Below, one piece after another: positions 35,027 to 45,412 of a stretch of 64,000 nucleotides of DNA. A program made the translations under genes and the position numbers. Position 1 is the stretch's first letter. Each line of letters opens with the position of its first letter. The stretch covers positions 2,294,001-2,358,000 of the forward strand of contig OY756142.1 of assembly GCA_963576785.1 (NCBI GenBank), read 5' to 3'. The notes under the pieces are model-generated. The model had not been told where the DNA came from, made no database searches, and saw only the letters and a list, made by a program, of their open reading frames with translations. The DNA is from Chlorophyllum brunneum. Taxonomy: Eukaryota > Basidiomycota > Agaricomycetes > Agaricales > Agaricaceae.

Positions 35027-36062
35027 TCATTGTACAGCCAGGCGCGTAATAGCATGTTCAATGAAGGATACAGCATCGTATTGTTTTAGCCATTCACGAG
35101 GCTCCTTTTCATAAATAATTTCTGTCCGACCCTCACCAAGAAACTCCGCGACGACGTTTTCGTAGACGTCGTCACCATCCTTCAATACAAACATCTTGAA
35201 ACTCCAACCAACCGGGATCTCGCCATCTACCCGAAGAACCTTGTCTTCGATATTGAACTCAACTCGTTTGAAATCAAACCCGAGACCAATACCCAGGGCC
35301 TTGGTGTATGCCTCTTTCATAGTCCAAATCCAGAAAAACCTTTGCAGATTCTCTTCTGTTGATGATCCTGAAAATACTAATCGATGCTCGCGGGGAGTCA
35401 ACTAGGCTAGGGCTGTAAGTAATGGATCACCGTTCAAGTAATTCACCCCTCACTTGATCCCCCACGGTATGCACAAACGACGGAAATGACTCCTTGCCCG
35501 GAATGCGCAGCTTCATGGTATCAATACCGATACAGAAAGCCGGTGGACTCTGACTCCTTGAAGAAAAGGCCAGAGCAATTAGGGCATTATCATGTGTAAT
35601 ATTAAATCCCAATGGGGGATCCAAGTTTGGGGACACCTGCGAAGCTGGTTCAGAGGTGCATTCAGTGGGTCACTTTCCCATCTACGAACGATGTAAGGCT
35701 TTCCGGCCTCTGTAGCGGAGAACTGCATAGCGCCAGGATCTACATCCTTTTCAAGCAACATGAGTCGCCGCAGGAAATGGCCGATCAGCGTTCCTTATTG
35801 TAAGTTTGACTAGGAACTGTTTGAGCAAGTAGATATAAATCTTACGACATGCATCTTCACGTCGATAAAACCTCCGAATGCGCGCGCCAGCCTCTGAATC
35901 GAGGACATCGATGGCCTTGAGCGCGCGCTGGTACAACTGAATACGAAGGTTAACATTGACATGGATCTGTTGGAATTCCATAGAAGAAAGACCCACATCC
36001 TCAGTGAACAGTGTGGGATGGTAGAAGACTGCCCAGACTTGCATGGAGGGCTCCGTTGACAT
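35027..36062 (-). CDS. 4'-phosphopantetheinyl transferase (Sfp/Lys5 type)
   Basis: Transfers phosphopantetheine from CoA to carrier-protein serines, activating alpha-aminoadipate reductase, polyketide and non-ribosomal peptide synthases. Exons 35846..36062, 35690..35793, 35454..35636 and 35027..35401 give 292 residues in frame. Motifs: RRFYRREDACRTLIG (CoA-binding N-terminal part), GKPYI, FNITHDNALIALA with the conserved His, CIGIDTMKL with the Mg-binding Asp in GxD, and FFWIWTMKEAYTKALG, the WxxKEAxxK signature with catalytic Glu and Lys. The second exon must splice at the GTTCGT donor (35689) to reach VSPNLDPPLGFNI. No presequence, so cytosolic. Divergent from the Mak32-like gene with 227 bases between starts. 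Confidence 0.93.
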
Positions 36063-36289
36063 GGGTATTGACGGAAGCGTCGAAAGTGCGGAGAGGGTTC
36101 AATGTGGTAGTTATAATCCAATAGTGGACATCTCTGGATGAGAGATGAAATTAACTTATATAGCCCCATTATCTTATCGTCTTCTCCCTTCATCAAACCG
36201 GCGGTCATTAGAGCAGCACGTATCTCATTGGCCGCCACCATCATCCTAAACTGCTTATTCCCAAGCTTTCACCCAGATCCAGTCCGGCA

Positions 36290-37719
36290 ATGTCAGGAAA
36301 GGACGGGCTTCTCTTTGTCACTCTCGGAATGTTCATCATCGATGAATTTGAATTCAGGGACGAGGACGGGGTACCAACCGAAAAGGCCCAAAAGTCACAG
36401 GCGGGCATCTTATTTTGATTTCTGCAATTGCCGAAAGCAAGGGCTGAATGTGCATCTCTGTCCTTAGATTGGCGGAGGAGGTACATATGCGGTCCTGGGG
36501 GCGCGAATATGGTTAGAGACTTTATCATATCTGAATTTCTGGAACGTGGCCTGCATGAGAAGAACAGGTTACCTTGTGAGAAGATTGGGATGGTCGTGGA
36601 CAGGGGTTATGACTTTCCTGAAGAGATGGGAAAGAAACTACTGGGCTATGGGGAGGCTATGTGGATGTTTAGAGATCAGCCTCATTGTCCGACGAGCAGA
36701 GCGCTGAATTCGTATTCTGGTGAACACAGGGAGTACGTACTAATCGAGTCCGGGTTCATGGGACGTACGATCTGATGAAGACGTGCAGCTTCAGATATCT
36801 CACAGATCGTATACGGATCACTCCCCGAGATATCAGTGGCACGAAACTTGGCCGGCCCCGCTCCTTACATTTCATCTGTTCTCCCAGACGCGCCAAGCAG
36901 ATCTTATCCGAAGTTCAGGAAGAAGCTGGATGGAACCCGATTGTCATATACGAGCCCATTCCCGTACATCACCTCCTTCAAATCCCATCCCTTGCACGAA
37001 CATCTAATAGGAGCCCACTAGGACAGTTGCACGCCCGAATTGTTGCCTGCTCTCAAAGAAGTCTTGGCAAATGTGTACATTCTCAGGTCCGTTACTTGGT
37101 TGGACTGCGCTATTCCTCATGAGAATGTTTCCAGTCCGAACGCAGAGGAAGCGTTGAGCCTGCTCTCTCTTCCACTTCCCCCGACAAAGTCCACAATTGA
37201 GGAAGCAGCGAGCGCGTTTTTGGATGTTGGCATCGCCAAGGGTCAAGGGTGGGTGATCATTCGAAGTGGTCAGCTCGGTGCCTACGTGGAAACTCGAGGC
37301 AACAAGGGCGTCTGGGTTGACGCCTTCTGGACAGAAAGCGAGGAGGATTCACAGCACGTAGTCGATGTGACAGGAAAGTGTCGTGTTTCCCATCGCGGGG
37401 AGTGGTACATGGAACGCTTATCTTTAATCTAGGCGCCGGAAACAGCTTTCTTGGGGGCTTAGCAGCAGGTCTCACGTATACTAAAGGTAATGTTTACGAA
37501 GGTGAGTCGGCACCAAAGGTTGGACCAGTGCCAAAGTAACGTCCTCTATGTTCACGGATAACAGCCACGCTCTTCGGTGCGGTGTCTGCTTCCTTCGTGA
37601 TTGAACAAGAAGGTTTGCCGGTCATGACACCCAATACCGAAGATCCTGACTCGCCAAATTGGAGTGGAGATTCCCCAAGGAGGAGGCTTGGGAAATTACG
37701 GGAAAGACAGGAAAAATGA
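36290..37719 (+). CDS. Mak32-like PfkB-family sugar kinase
   Basis: PfkB/ribokinase-fold protein related to yeast Mak32, which is needed for stability of the yeast L-A viral protein particles; the substrate is unknown. Exons 36290..36400, 36468..36511, 36568..36732, 36789..36963, 37022..37072, 37124..37373, 37433..37501 and 37565..37719 give 339 residues and one continuous frame. Motifs: FVTLGMFIIDEFEF, the Gly-rich IGGGGTYAVLGARIW, GMVVDRGYDF, SPNAEEALSLL and, at the end, VDVTGAGNSFLGGLAAGL, the PfkB signature-2 with its catalytic region. Two introns are non-canonical: 36401..36467 starts with GC, and 37374..37432 starts with GA and cuts the VTG/AGN motif. Without removing the second the protein stops early. 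Start at 36290 (MSGKDGLLFV). Confidence 0.87.
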
Positions 37720-37773
37720 AATAAATACAGGTGTACAGAAAATACCTGGATATTACACGACAAGGAAAGCATA

Positions 37774-38422
37774 TTATTGTTGAGTAGATTGAAACTTTGC
37801 ACGACTGGCGGCGAAGAGTTCCTCCTGCTTGGCGAGGAGTTCTTCTTCCGTCATACCTGACTGCTCAAATTTGGAGACCTTCTTTTCGCGGTCCTATAAG
37901 CGGGGTGAGTATAACGGGCGGAATATGGGTGTGCAGAGGATTAACCTTTTGTTGCTGTTTATGATCTTTCAACACATCTTCTACCTCAGTTGTGAAGGAG
38001 TCGAAGCCAAGACGCTGAGGTCTGGTGAGTGTGGAGTCTTACGGAATTAGCGGGAATCGTGCCTTGAGAGCACTAATAATGTGCTCTGGTGCTATGGTTT
38101 TCTTGGATTCCTGCTCGCAGATCTCGTTAGCTTCTGACGAGATTAAGTGTATGAACTCTATGGGTGTCGGTCAGGAGACGATGTGAATCAAGGAGAGATG
38201 GTTGCTTCACCTACACAACACTCTATGACCAGATCACGCGTTTCCTTCGCACAAACGATATCGTTCGGCAGAAGTTCTGAGATGGAGCGAGAACGGACCG
38301 GTCAGGCAAAGAAGGTGTGCAGGGCGAAGGGACATACCAGATATCATTTTTGAGACGGTGGCCTTTGGAAGAGAGAGATCGTCGTCGCCTGGGACGCCTG
38401 AATGGCCCTCGCGGTCTGACAT
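37774..38422 (-). CDS. NCB2: NC2-beta / DR1 histone-fold transcription regulator
   Basis: Beta subunit of negative cofactor 2, which with NC2-alpha (DRAP1/Bur6) binds TBP on DNA and controls TFIIA/TFIIB access. Exons 38338..38422, 38211..38276, 38063..38157, 37946..38014 and 37774..37893 give 144 residues. The histone fold covers ~17-90: LPKATVSKMISELLP, RDLVIECCVEFIHLISSEAN and KKTIAPEHIISALKRLGFDS. The C-terminal helix (KFEQSGMTEEELLAKQEELF) matches DR1's TBP-contacting tail. The third intron (38015..38062) must be removed using a GC donor; the alternative GT site inside it would leave a 21-nt intron and nine extra residues in a conserved helix. Start codons of this gene and SmF are 84 bases apart. 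Confidence 0.95.
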
Positions 38423-38506
38423 GGTTGTGGGTGAGGATGAGAAACTGAGGTCAACAAGCCATCGCCGTACTTTGCTGTAAACTCCGCACGTGCTCTCCCA
38501 ACCACC

Positions 38507-39023
38507 ATGTCCTCCGTAGGTCCAAGTTCGTCCGCAACGCCCCCTCCGCCTCACAAGCCACACAGGTCAACCCAGTCAACCCAAAGCCATTCCTGCAGGA
38601 GCTCACAGGAAAGCCCGTCTATGTTCGTCTAAAATGGGGGCTCGAGTACAAGGGCTTCCTTGTCAGCACCGATGGCTACATGAACCTGCAGGTCAGCTAC
38701 ACAGCTCGTGTCTCGACGCGATCGGGCTCACAAAAGAACTTTGTCTGCAGCTCGCGAACACTGAGGAGTTCCAGGACGGTAAATCAAACGGCGCCTTGGG
38801 TGAAGTGTTCATTCGGTGAGGAACACCTCTCTGATCTCGCGCAGGTGCTGATCCGTTAGTCAGGTGCAACAACGTCCTCTATATCATAAGTCACTTCCAG
38901 TATAATCCATGCTCCCCGTCTGACATTACAGTGAGTATACAGGGAAGCAATTCAGGAATAATACATCGCTCTCAAAGACATTGTGCGATCGCGCGATCAA
39001 GGGTTTACGGGATAATGGCCTAG
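38507..39023 (+). CDS. SMX3: Spliceosomal Sm protein F
   Basis: Core component of the heptameric Sm ring on U1, U2, U4 and U5 snRNAs. Exons 38507..38515 (only ATG TCC TCC), 38566..38691, 38751..38815 and from 38864. The protein reads [54 protein letters not shown] and [13 protein letters not shown], giving Sm1 and Sm2 motifs with the conserved MNLQL and IRCNN. The end is uncertain: after VLYI the frame stays open for ~45 more codons to a stop at 39021..39023, which would be an unusual tail, so a further 3' intron is likely (an in-frame 42-nt intron starting at GTCACT is possible). The end coordinate is therefore provisional. Confidence 0.88.
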
Positions 39024-39232
39024 TCACACTGAGTTTTTTTCGGGTAGTACGATGGTAGTATATGTTTTTGCTGTGAATCCTGCACTCCATGTATTTTCCG
39101 AGTACTACACCCTTTCGACTGGGTCTGTAAAATGGTCACAGCCACTCCGCTCCCACGGTCTGTTGATGAGTCAAAAAAAAAAGGTATAAGTAATCAGAGT
39201 CGCAGTCAGCCTCACCCTAAGCACTCACCACA

Positions 39233-39901
39233 ATGGCAAAGTCGACAAGATCAAAATCCAAGCGGGCTTTCCGCTCCAAGAAACGCGAGTCTGGCATCTA
39301 TGCAGCGACAGAAGCCGCTCGACTTCAACGTCTCAATTCGAAGCTCCAGCAAGTGATGGAAGGAGGCCGGGAAGGAGACGTCGAGGTCAATGAGGCGGAG
39401 GACACCACCGAGGCCCCAGGTTGGTATTGGTTCGCCCGCCTCGGTATGCTGGACCCCAGTGATATCACCCTGGACAACCTGTCTGCTATCCCGTTCCATT
39501 CTTTTCGTATTTGGGAGGGTGCCACTCTGCTGGAGTCACTGTTCCCCCAGGATGCATCACCTCCTTCATAACCCTCATCGTCTGACATCGAGTCATTAAC
39601 ACCTTTCTCATCGATAGCCCTCGAAACTCCAAATTCCGAAAATCAGACAGCCGATGCAGGTTCGATTAAAATTTTCACCTACAATGATTCCCGTTCGATC
39701 AGCATGTCTCGTCTAGATTCTATGCTAATCGATGCAGAATCACAACCCAAACGTATATCAACACATGGCCCTCGTGGCGCAAGGAGGGAAGAGTGGAGGA
39801 AGTCAAAGGGCATGACGTCTCGGCCCACCCCTCGTGGGATGAATCGACAAGGAGGTATAGCGGGCAGACGGAAAGCGGGTCGCTCAAAGCGGAGAAGATG
39901 A
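39233..39901 (+). CDS. DUF2423 (UPF0642) nucleolar-type protein, with in-frame stop
   Basis: Small, very basic protein of the family of yeast YBL028C, thought to act in ribosome assembly. The N-terminus MAKSTRSKSKRAFRSKKRES is the DUF2423 signature, followed by YAATEAARLQRLNSKLQQV. The C-terminus (KRISTHGPRGARREEWRKSK and a Gly/Arg/Lys-rich end) is the matching conserved tail. All of this lies in one continuous frame of 223 codons except for a single TAA at 39569..39571. Either an intron skips it (several phase-1 donors upstream can pair with the acceptor at GATGCAG/GT, near 39660), or the gene carries a nonsense change, or the stop is a sequence error. If translation ends at the TAA the product is 112 residues and lacks the conserved tail. 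Confidence 0.75.
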
Positions 39902-40069
39902 GGACTATTATACCCATTGTATCATATGTATCTCTTCCAACACATTCTATATACTTCTGACTGAACGAACGAACCGAACCACCTGCAATCACTCTCCACA
40001 GAAATAGATTAAACAGCATCTTTTTCCGAAATCCTCTCCTTTGCCTCCTTTCCGGACGCCGAATCTCGA

Positions 40070-41908
40070 TCAGGATCGGATGTTATACTGAATCCACTTT
40101 TTGAACATGGGGAGGAGTAACTTGGTGACCTGCGAAGTTGTCAGCTGGAGATGTTTTCTCCTGCTCCTTGGAGACTTACGGGAATTCTGCCATCGTAAAA
40201 TGTTCTGTTGTGACATGTATCTCCGGCCGAGCACTCAATGATTTGTTGTCCCGCCTTGACCGAAGACGAGGGATTATGCTCTGCCTCCCACCCTTGTTGC
40301 CACTGACATTGCTCATATCGTGGACATAAGTTTCTGTTATGCTGAACTCCATCAAGCGGATAACTGCACGACAGGCTGCGATTGAACTGACGCAGAAAAT
40401 AACATGAGCCATGACATATAGAACATCAGTTTCACACCCACGTTATCATTGCAGCGGGGACCTTGGATCATTCCATAAAAGAAGTTGGTCAGCACCATTC
40501 ACGTCGGATACTAGCCAAGGATCCTCACCGTTGCAACCCTACGGCCGATAAGTCAGGAATAGTACATCTTAACAATCAGGACGAAGACTCACACGTTCAT
40601 AGGTGCTGAGGAAGATGTCACTTTAGTCTTACAAAATGGAAGATGTAGGAAATAAATAGACCCACTGTTCAGATTCAGAACGTTCAAGACCTGGGCATTT
40701 CAAGTAAGCTCCCCCAAAAATGAACTCAAAGTCTGTGCTGAAACTTACCGCTGGAATACAATTCATGGAAAATGAGATCAGGAAATACACGAGCCCATCC
40801 TGGAAAAGGAGTTTCCAAAGATCGGTTCGAGCAGTGTGTCTGTCCAACAAGGCGATAGCGCTGAACACTAGAATGATCAAATCAAATGCCATCGCTAAAA
40901 ATGCCAAAAATTCAAGTGGTCAGACAGCAATTTCCTATCTTGGGGGCGTAAGGGAAATTTACTGAAAAAGAAAGTGGTGTTGAGGAGACGTGGACTTGTT
41001 TGTGTGACGACGCATGTGCCAGCTTGAGGACTCCACTCGGCGACTACTATAAACATGGTTCTGTAAAGTAAACCCCAGTGTGCCAGACATAGCACTGTGA
41101 GCACCGCTATAATTGGTTTTTTGCGGTTCCAGAGGGCGATACTTGTGGTGACATGTCAATTAATTAATTTGAGGCCTAGCTAGTCTCTTACTCACGTTCT
41201 TAGCATAAGTGAAGTGGACGCGCATAGAATAGTCATATTTCCCGCCCACTGAGAAGAAACGATGGTTAAGGCTAAGCCGAGGAAGAGAAGTGTCATTTGG
41301 CTTACCGAGTTGAATGTAAAAAGGGCCTGAAGAAGAAAAGAACCATGTTCAACGACAGTTTCGAATCACGAAATACGCCACACGTACTCGACAGTTAATC
41401 TGAGTATCCATAAGTTTTAGTGTGTCATAAGCAGACTAGAAGGCTTGGAACATACTGGAGTGGTAACCGTCAAAGATATTATCCTAATGGGCGGTTAGTA
41501 GGTCTGGGCTTGAGTAAAAATTAGACACTTACAGCCCGATGAATGAAAATAGCATGCAGTAACGACAGAAAAAGAAGAAAACTAGGCTAGGGTCAGAGCT
41601 AGGTCAAGAGAGAAATTGCATAGGCTAACTCTGAACCCAACACACAGTATTCAGATGGAGACATGGAAATAAGCTCACGGACTCACCAAGGGCCAGCGGA
41701 AGGAACGACGTTTGGTGATGAACGACCATTCAAAGTCAAAGTGTAGGGTTAGTTCCCATAGGTAGACCCCGAAGAGGGCAAAAAGTAGCTTTTCAAAAAC
41801 CACTGTTGGCACGAGGTGTTCAGGTTTTGTTTCGTTTCATAGAGTTCAGCGAGATGGAAGTCTACCTGCATCTTTGGCTATTTCTTGTGGATCTGACCAG
41901 TTTACCAT
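40070..41908 (-). CDS. Multi-pass fungal membrane protein
   Basis: Receptor-like protein with about seven helices, of a family common in Agaricomycetes; function unknown. Start ATG at 41908 (MVNWSDPQEIAKDA), then VVFEKLLFALFGVYLWELTL and FDFEWSFITKRRSFRWPL in the next exon. Further short exons encode helices (FFLFLSLLHAIFIHRA; AFLAMAFDLIILVFSAIALL) and the strongly conserved-looking TDLWKLLFQDGLVYFLISFS near the C-terminus, ending with AACRAVIRLMEF, FTMAEFPVTKLLLPMF and a stop at 40070. At least ten introns of 45-70 nt are needed; not all exon borders in 40900..41700 could be fixed. It is a different family from the DUF6533 protein at 5.9 kb but has a similar helix-loop-helix layout. Confidence 0.7.
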
Positions 41909-42650
41909 CGTCAACAGTTAGCGTCGGGCTGTGGACTTCAGGGTGAAGGGGAGTACTCGAGGTCTTGGGCGGGGACGAAGGAAACAGGCATCAGGTGAAT
42001 GTCTCCTTTATAAGGCTTCCAAGTGGAGAAGAGTGGACAGGCCTTCGCGATGTCTTCACTTGTTGGCCCCTTCTGGATGTTTGATTGTGCACTTTGGCGC
42101 TGATGTTTGCGTGCCGGGCGTTGGACTAAGTGTCCGCTCGGAGTTCATTGTTTTTGATGAAAATCGGTTCATGGTTCGTGGAGAGCGGATATGTGCCGTG
42201 TAAGAAGAACTAGAGTCCTGTTGTCATCAATGGCGTTTCACTGATGATGATGACTATTACCTAACCTTTTACAAGGGATTTTAATAGAGCACCTCATAAA
42301 ACAAAGAAAATTTCGAATGAAGAGAACACAGAAACCATACTTACTAGGGTAAAGTGAACCAAGACATGTGGAAGGAATCCGAGTTGTGTCGTGAATATGT
42401 ATTACGAAATGCAAACTAAAGTTGCCACAGGAGATGAGATTTAGCCTTAAGAGTGACAAAGATGTTCTGCCGAAGTTCGGACGCTCCGACTTGGAAGTTC
42501 AGGGTCATGGACGAGGGTCTAACGTAAACGACCCCTAATTATATTGCTGGAGTCATAGATTTCATGTTGGTGTAGCGGACTTATTGGTATGAACATCACT
42601 ACACATATCTCAGCAAGTGCGTGAAGTCAGAAAACGAGAGAGGGACGACA
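41909..42650. other. Upstream region of the membrane protein and 3' flank of Erb1
   Basis: 742 bases between two minus-strand genes. A 90-codon plus-strand frame (41931..42203) and a 73-codon minus-strand frame (42238..42459) have no recognisable features. AT-rich around 42230..42420. No repeat or RNA gene seen. Confidence 0.45.
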
Positions 42651-45259
42651 TCAACTACACCAAACAGATACATGCCCATCAGCTCCCCCGCTCAGAAGCC
42701 AGGGCTGTCTGTTACACCACTTGACTTGTAGCACACCCAATCCTTCCTTAACCTGATGGCCACGCAATATTTTCAGGGGTACAATAACAGGGTCCGTGAG
42801 GAGGTCATTGTAAACTCGGGCATGGAAGATTTGGATCGATCCATCATCGGATGAAGACGCGAACAGTGGATAAGTTGGGTGGTAGTGGACGGAGCGGATA
42901 GCACGGGTATGATATCTATCGTAATTGTTGAATTTTCTGCAATCGGGTGGACACGGTGGATCCTACCTCAAACTCTTGTAAGGTTTGTCGCTTAGCTCCA
43001 GATCAAACCAACATAGTTTTCTATCATACCCTCCCACGATTAGGTGATCCCCGGAGGGGTGTACGTCCATGGAGGAAATCCACTTGATGCCAGGGTTCAA
43101 GGTTTTGAGTAATTGTTGCTCGGATAAATTGTAAATGCGGATATATTGTTTAGTCTAATCCAGTTGGTGCGAGGTTGATTAAGGATGGGAAATGCAAGAG
43201 GACTTACGGCGACGAAGAAATGGGGTTTCGTTGGATGGAAAAGGACTGCTTGTACTGAACCCTTGACCTTTTTGAACGGTGCTTGAGAGTGCCTACGCGA
43301 CACTTGGTGTATCCAAACACTGTTTTGGATGCCACCAGTTGCTGCATACCTTTCAGTCGTGACGAACATCGGGTTCATTGTATACTCACAAACAGTTGCG
43401 ACATAATCACCCCTACGGTGCCAGGCGATTTGAGTTGGCGTACCAGAGGACGGAGGTAGATGAACAGATAAAACGGGTTCATCGGTCGACCAGCTGCTTG
43501 CAGGAGTCGGCACCCATTTCACAGGCGATGGTGACGTATGACCAAGTGGAAGTGTTGAAGGTGCCAAAAGGGATTTTGTGAGAGAACAGACGCCATCCGG
43601 CAGATTTGGGGGAATGAGGAAATGCAGTTCTTCTTCGCTAAGAAACATATGAGCTACGCGGCACTGGGTGCAATTTGGTTGATGAACTTACACTCCTACG
43701 GCAATATAGCTGACGTCCGTTCTTGGGCACCATTCAATGGCACCGACTTTGCCCTTGAATTGCCATCGATTTACCTGCCGCCCAACACCAACCTCCCACA
43801 GACTGACGACGCCTCCCTCGTCACCGCTCGCTACCCATGCGCCATCAGGACTTACACTCAGACAGCGGGCTCGACCTTGCGTGTGAGAAAAAATCAAGCT
43901 CTTGTAAATAGGAAACGGTTTGAGAGTGCTGGGGCTCGGTAATTTAGGAATCAATGATTGGGGATCGATGTTGAGCTTGACCCGCTGTACACGGGGTGCC
44001 AAATATAAATCTAGTTGACGATGGAATCGTTCTTTGATGAAGTTGTCGTAGGCCGGAACCAGGCGAAGCGACGGGTACTTTTGTGGGAGATATTCCCGTT
44101 CACGATCTGCTGGGTCTTTTCCTTCCCAGTCTTTTTGCTCTTCTTGTGTCGGGAGGTATTCTTCGGGAGGATTGTATGATTCGGAATTGGTCGGTAAACG
44201 AGGTTTAGGAGCAGGAGCTGGGGGTTGATTGAGCGTCGAGGGTTGATCAGACCAAATGGCGTGAAAGTCCAGCTTGTTGGTTGACTTTGGCTTGTTAGGA
44301 ACAATGCGACCTTGCCGGATGGCGCGCACAATTTTCATAATCTAAGAAATTCGCTCGTAAGGCAACAGTGAAGCACAGGTGTGGAAATACCTTTTGTTTT
44401 TCCCATTTACTTGGAATCCAGCGTCGTTTCGGCTCTGGTGCAGCTGATAATGGCATGATCTCCTCTTTCCCCTTCCCTGTGAACCACTCGATCATCGGCT
44501 CGTATGGATCATAGTTTGCGTCAGGATTTTCGCTTTGGTAGAGTCGCCGAATGATATCCAGTTCCTCGTCTGTCAGGGGCTTATCCGTTTGAAGATTCTT
44601 GTCAAAGACAGATGTCCTAAAATAATCTAAGTCCCAGTAGAAGATGCGAGTAGAGTGCAAGAGCACACCATGAATTGGGATCCTCCACGGTCGCGAGGAA
44701 TTTGTCCAGTTCGTCTCCACGAGCCGGTCTGAGTACCTTCTTGCCATTAATGTCGTAACCGATATGTGGCAAGTCATCGTACCAGTGCATCGGAACGTTA
44801 CCGACGCGGTTTGGTGCCTACATAAATATTGAGTATCGACGCTTCTGGTCGAGGCAAGGAGCGCACGTCTTCCGTTGAAGAGTCCGAATCATATTCCGGT
44901 TCAATTTCTGGGTAGACACGTTTTGGCTGACCAGTGATGTCTGATATCATGGTCTTCGCTTCTGGGAAAGCACGGAGAGAAGTGCTTGAGTCTGACCCGT
45001 CTGAATCGTACTCCGACTCGTCTTCATCTTCGCTTTCAAACCCCTCTTCATTTTCTTGGCTGGTCTCTTCTTTCGAGTCGCTACTAGCGTCGATTTCCGG
45101 AAAGTCGTCCACTCCACCGTCGTCCGAGCTGAGCTCTGCGGCGTCCTCCTCGTCGGTGAGCATTTCGAGTTGAATAACGCTTCGGGGGATAGATGCATCC
45201 GTTTCCTCGTCTGCTTGTTTTCTTTTCCTCCTAGTCGTTGGTAAGTCGTGAGCAGCCAT
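42651..45259 (-). CDS. ERB1: Ribosome biogenesis WD40 protein Erb1/BOP1
   Basis: Member of the Nop7-Erb1-Ytm1 (PeBoW) complex, needed for 5.8S/25S rRNA maturation and 60S assembly in the nucleolus. Start ATG at 45259 ([15 protein letters not shown]), stop at 42651..42653. An acidic N-terminal region (~40-130) is followed by the BOP1NT domain: [70 protein letters not shown] and FHAIWSD. A seven-blade WD40 propeller ends the protein: [75 protein letters not shown] and ADGHVSVW. The first intron is spliced from GTGCGC after TED so that the conserved NRVGNVP comes into frame. Divergent from ARP4, with 153 bases between starts. Confidence 0.95.
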
Positions 45260-45412
45260 GGTCAGAGCCGTCAGGGAACTGCAAAAAAGTTGATTGCTAA
45301 AGTCAGCACGTGAGCAGAGTAATCTGAAGCCATTAGCGCCTGAATTTAATATGCGCAAACAAGTACCAGATTGTCGGCTTGAGTTGCTCCCTGAACCTGC
45401 ACCGATTTCAAC

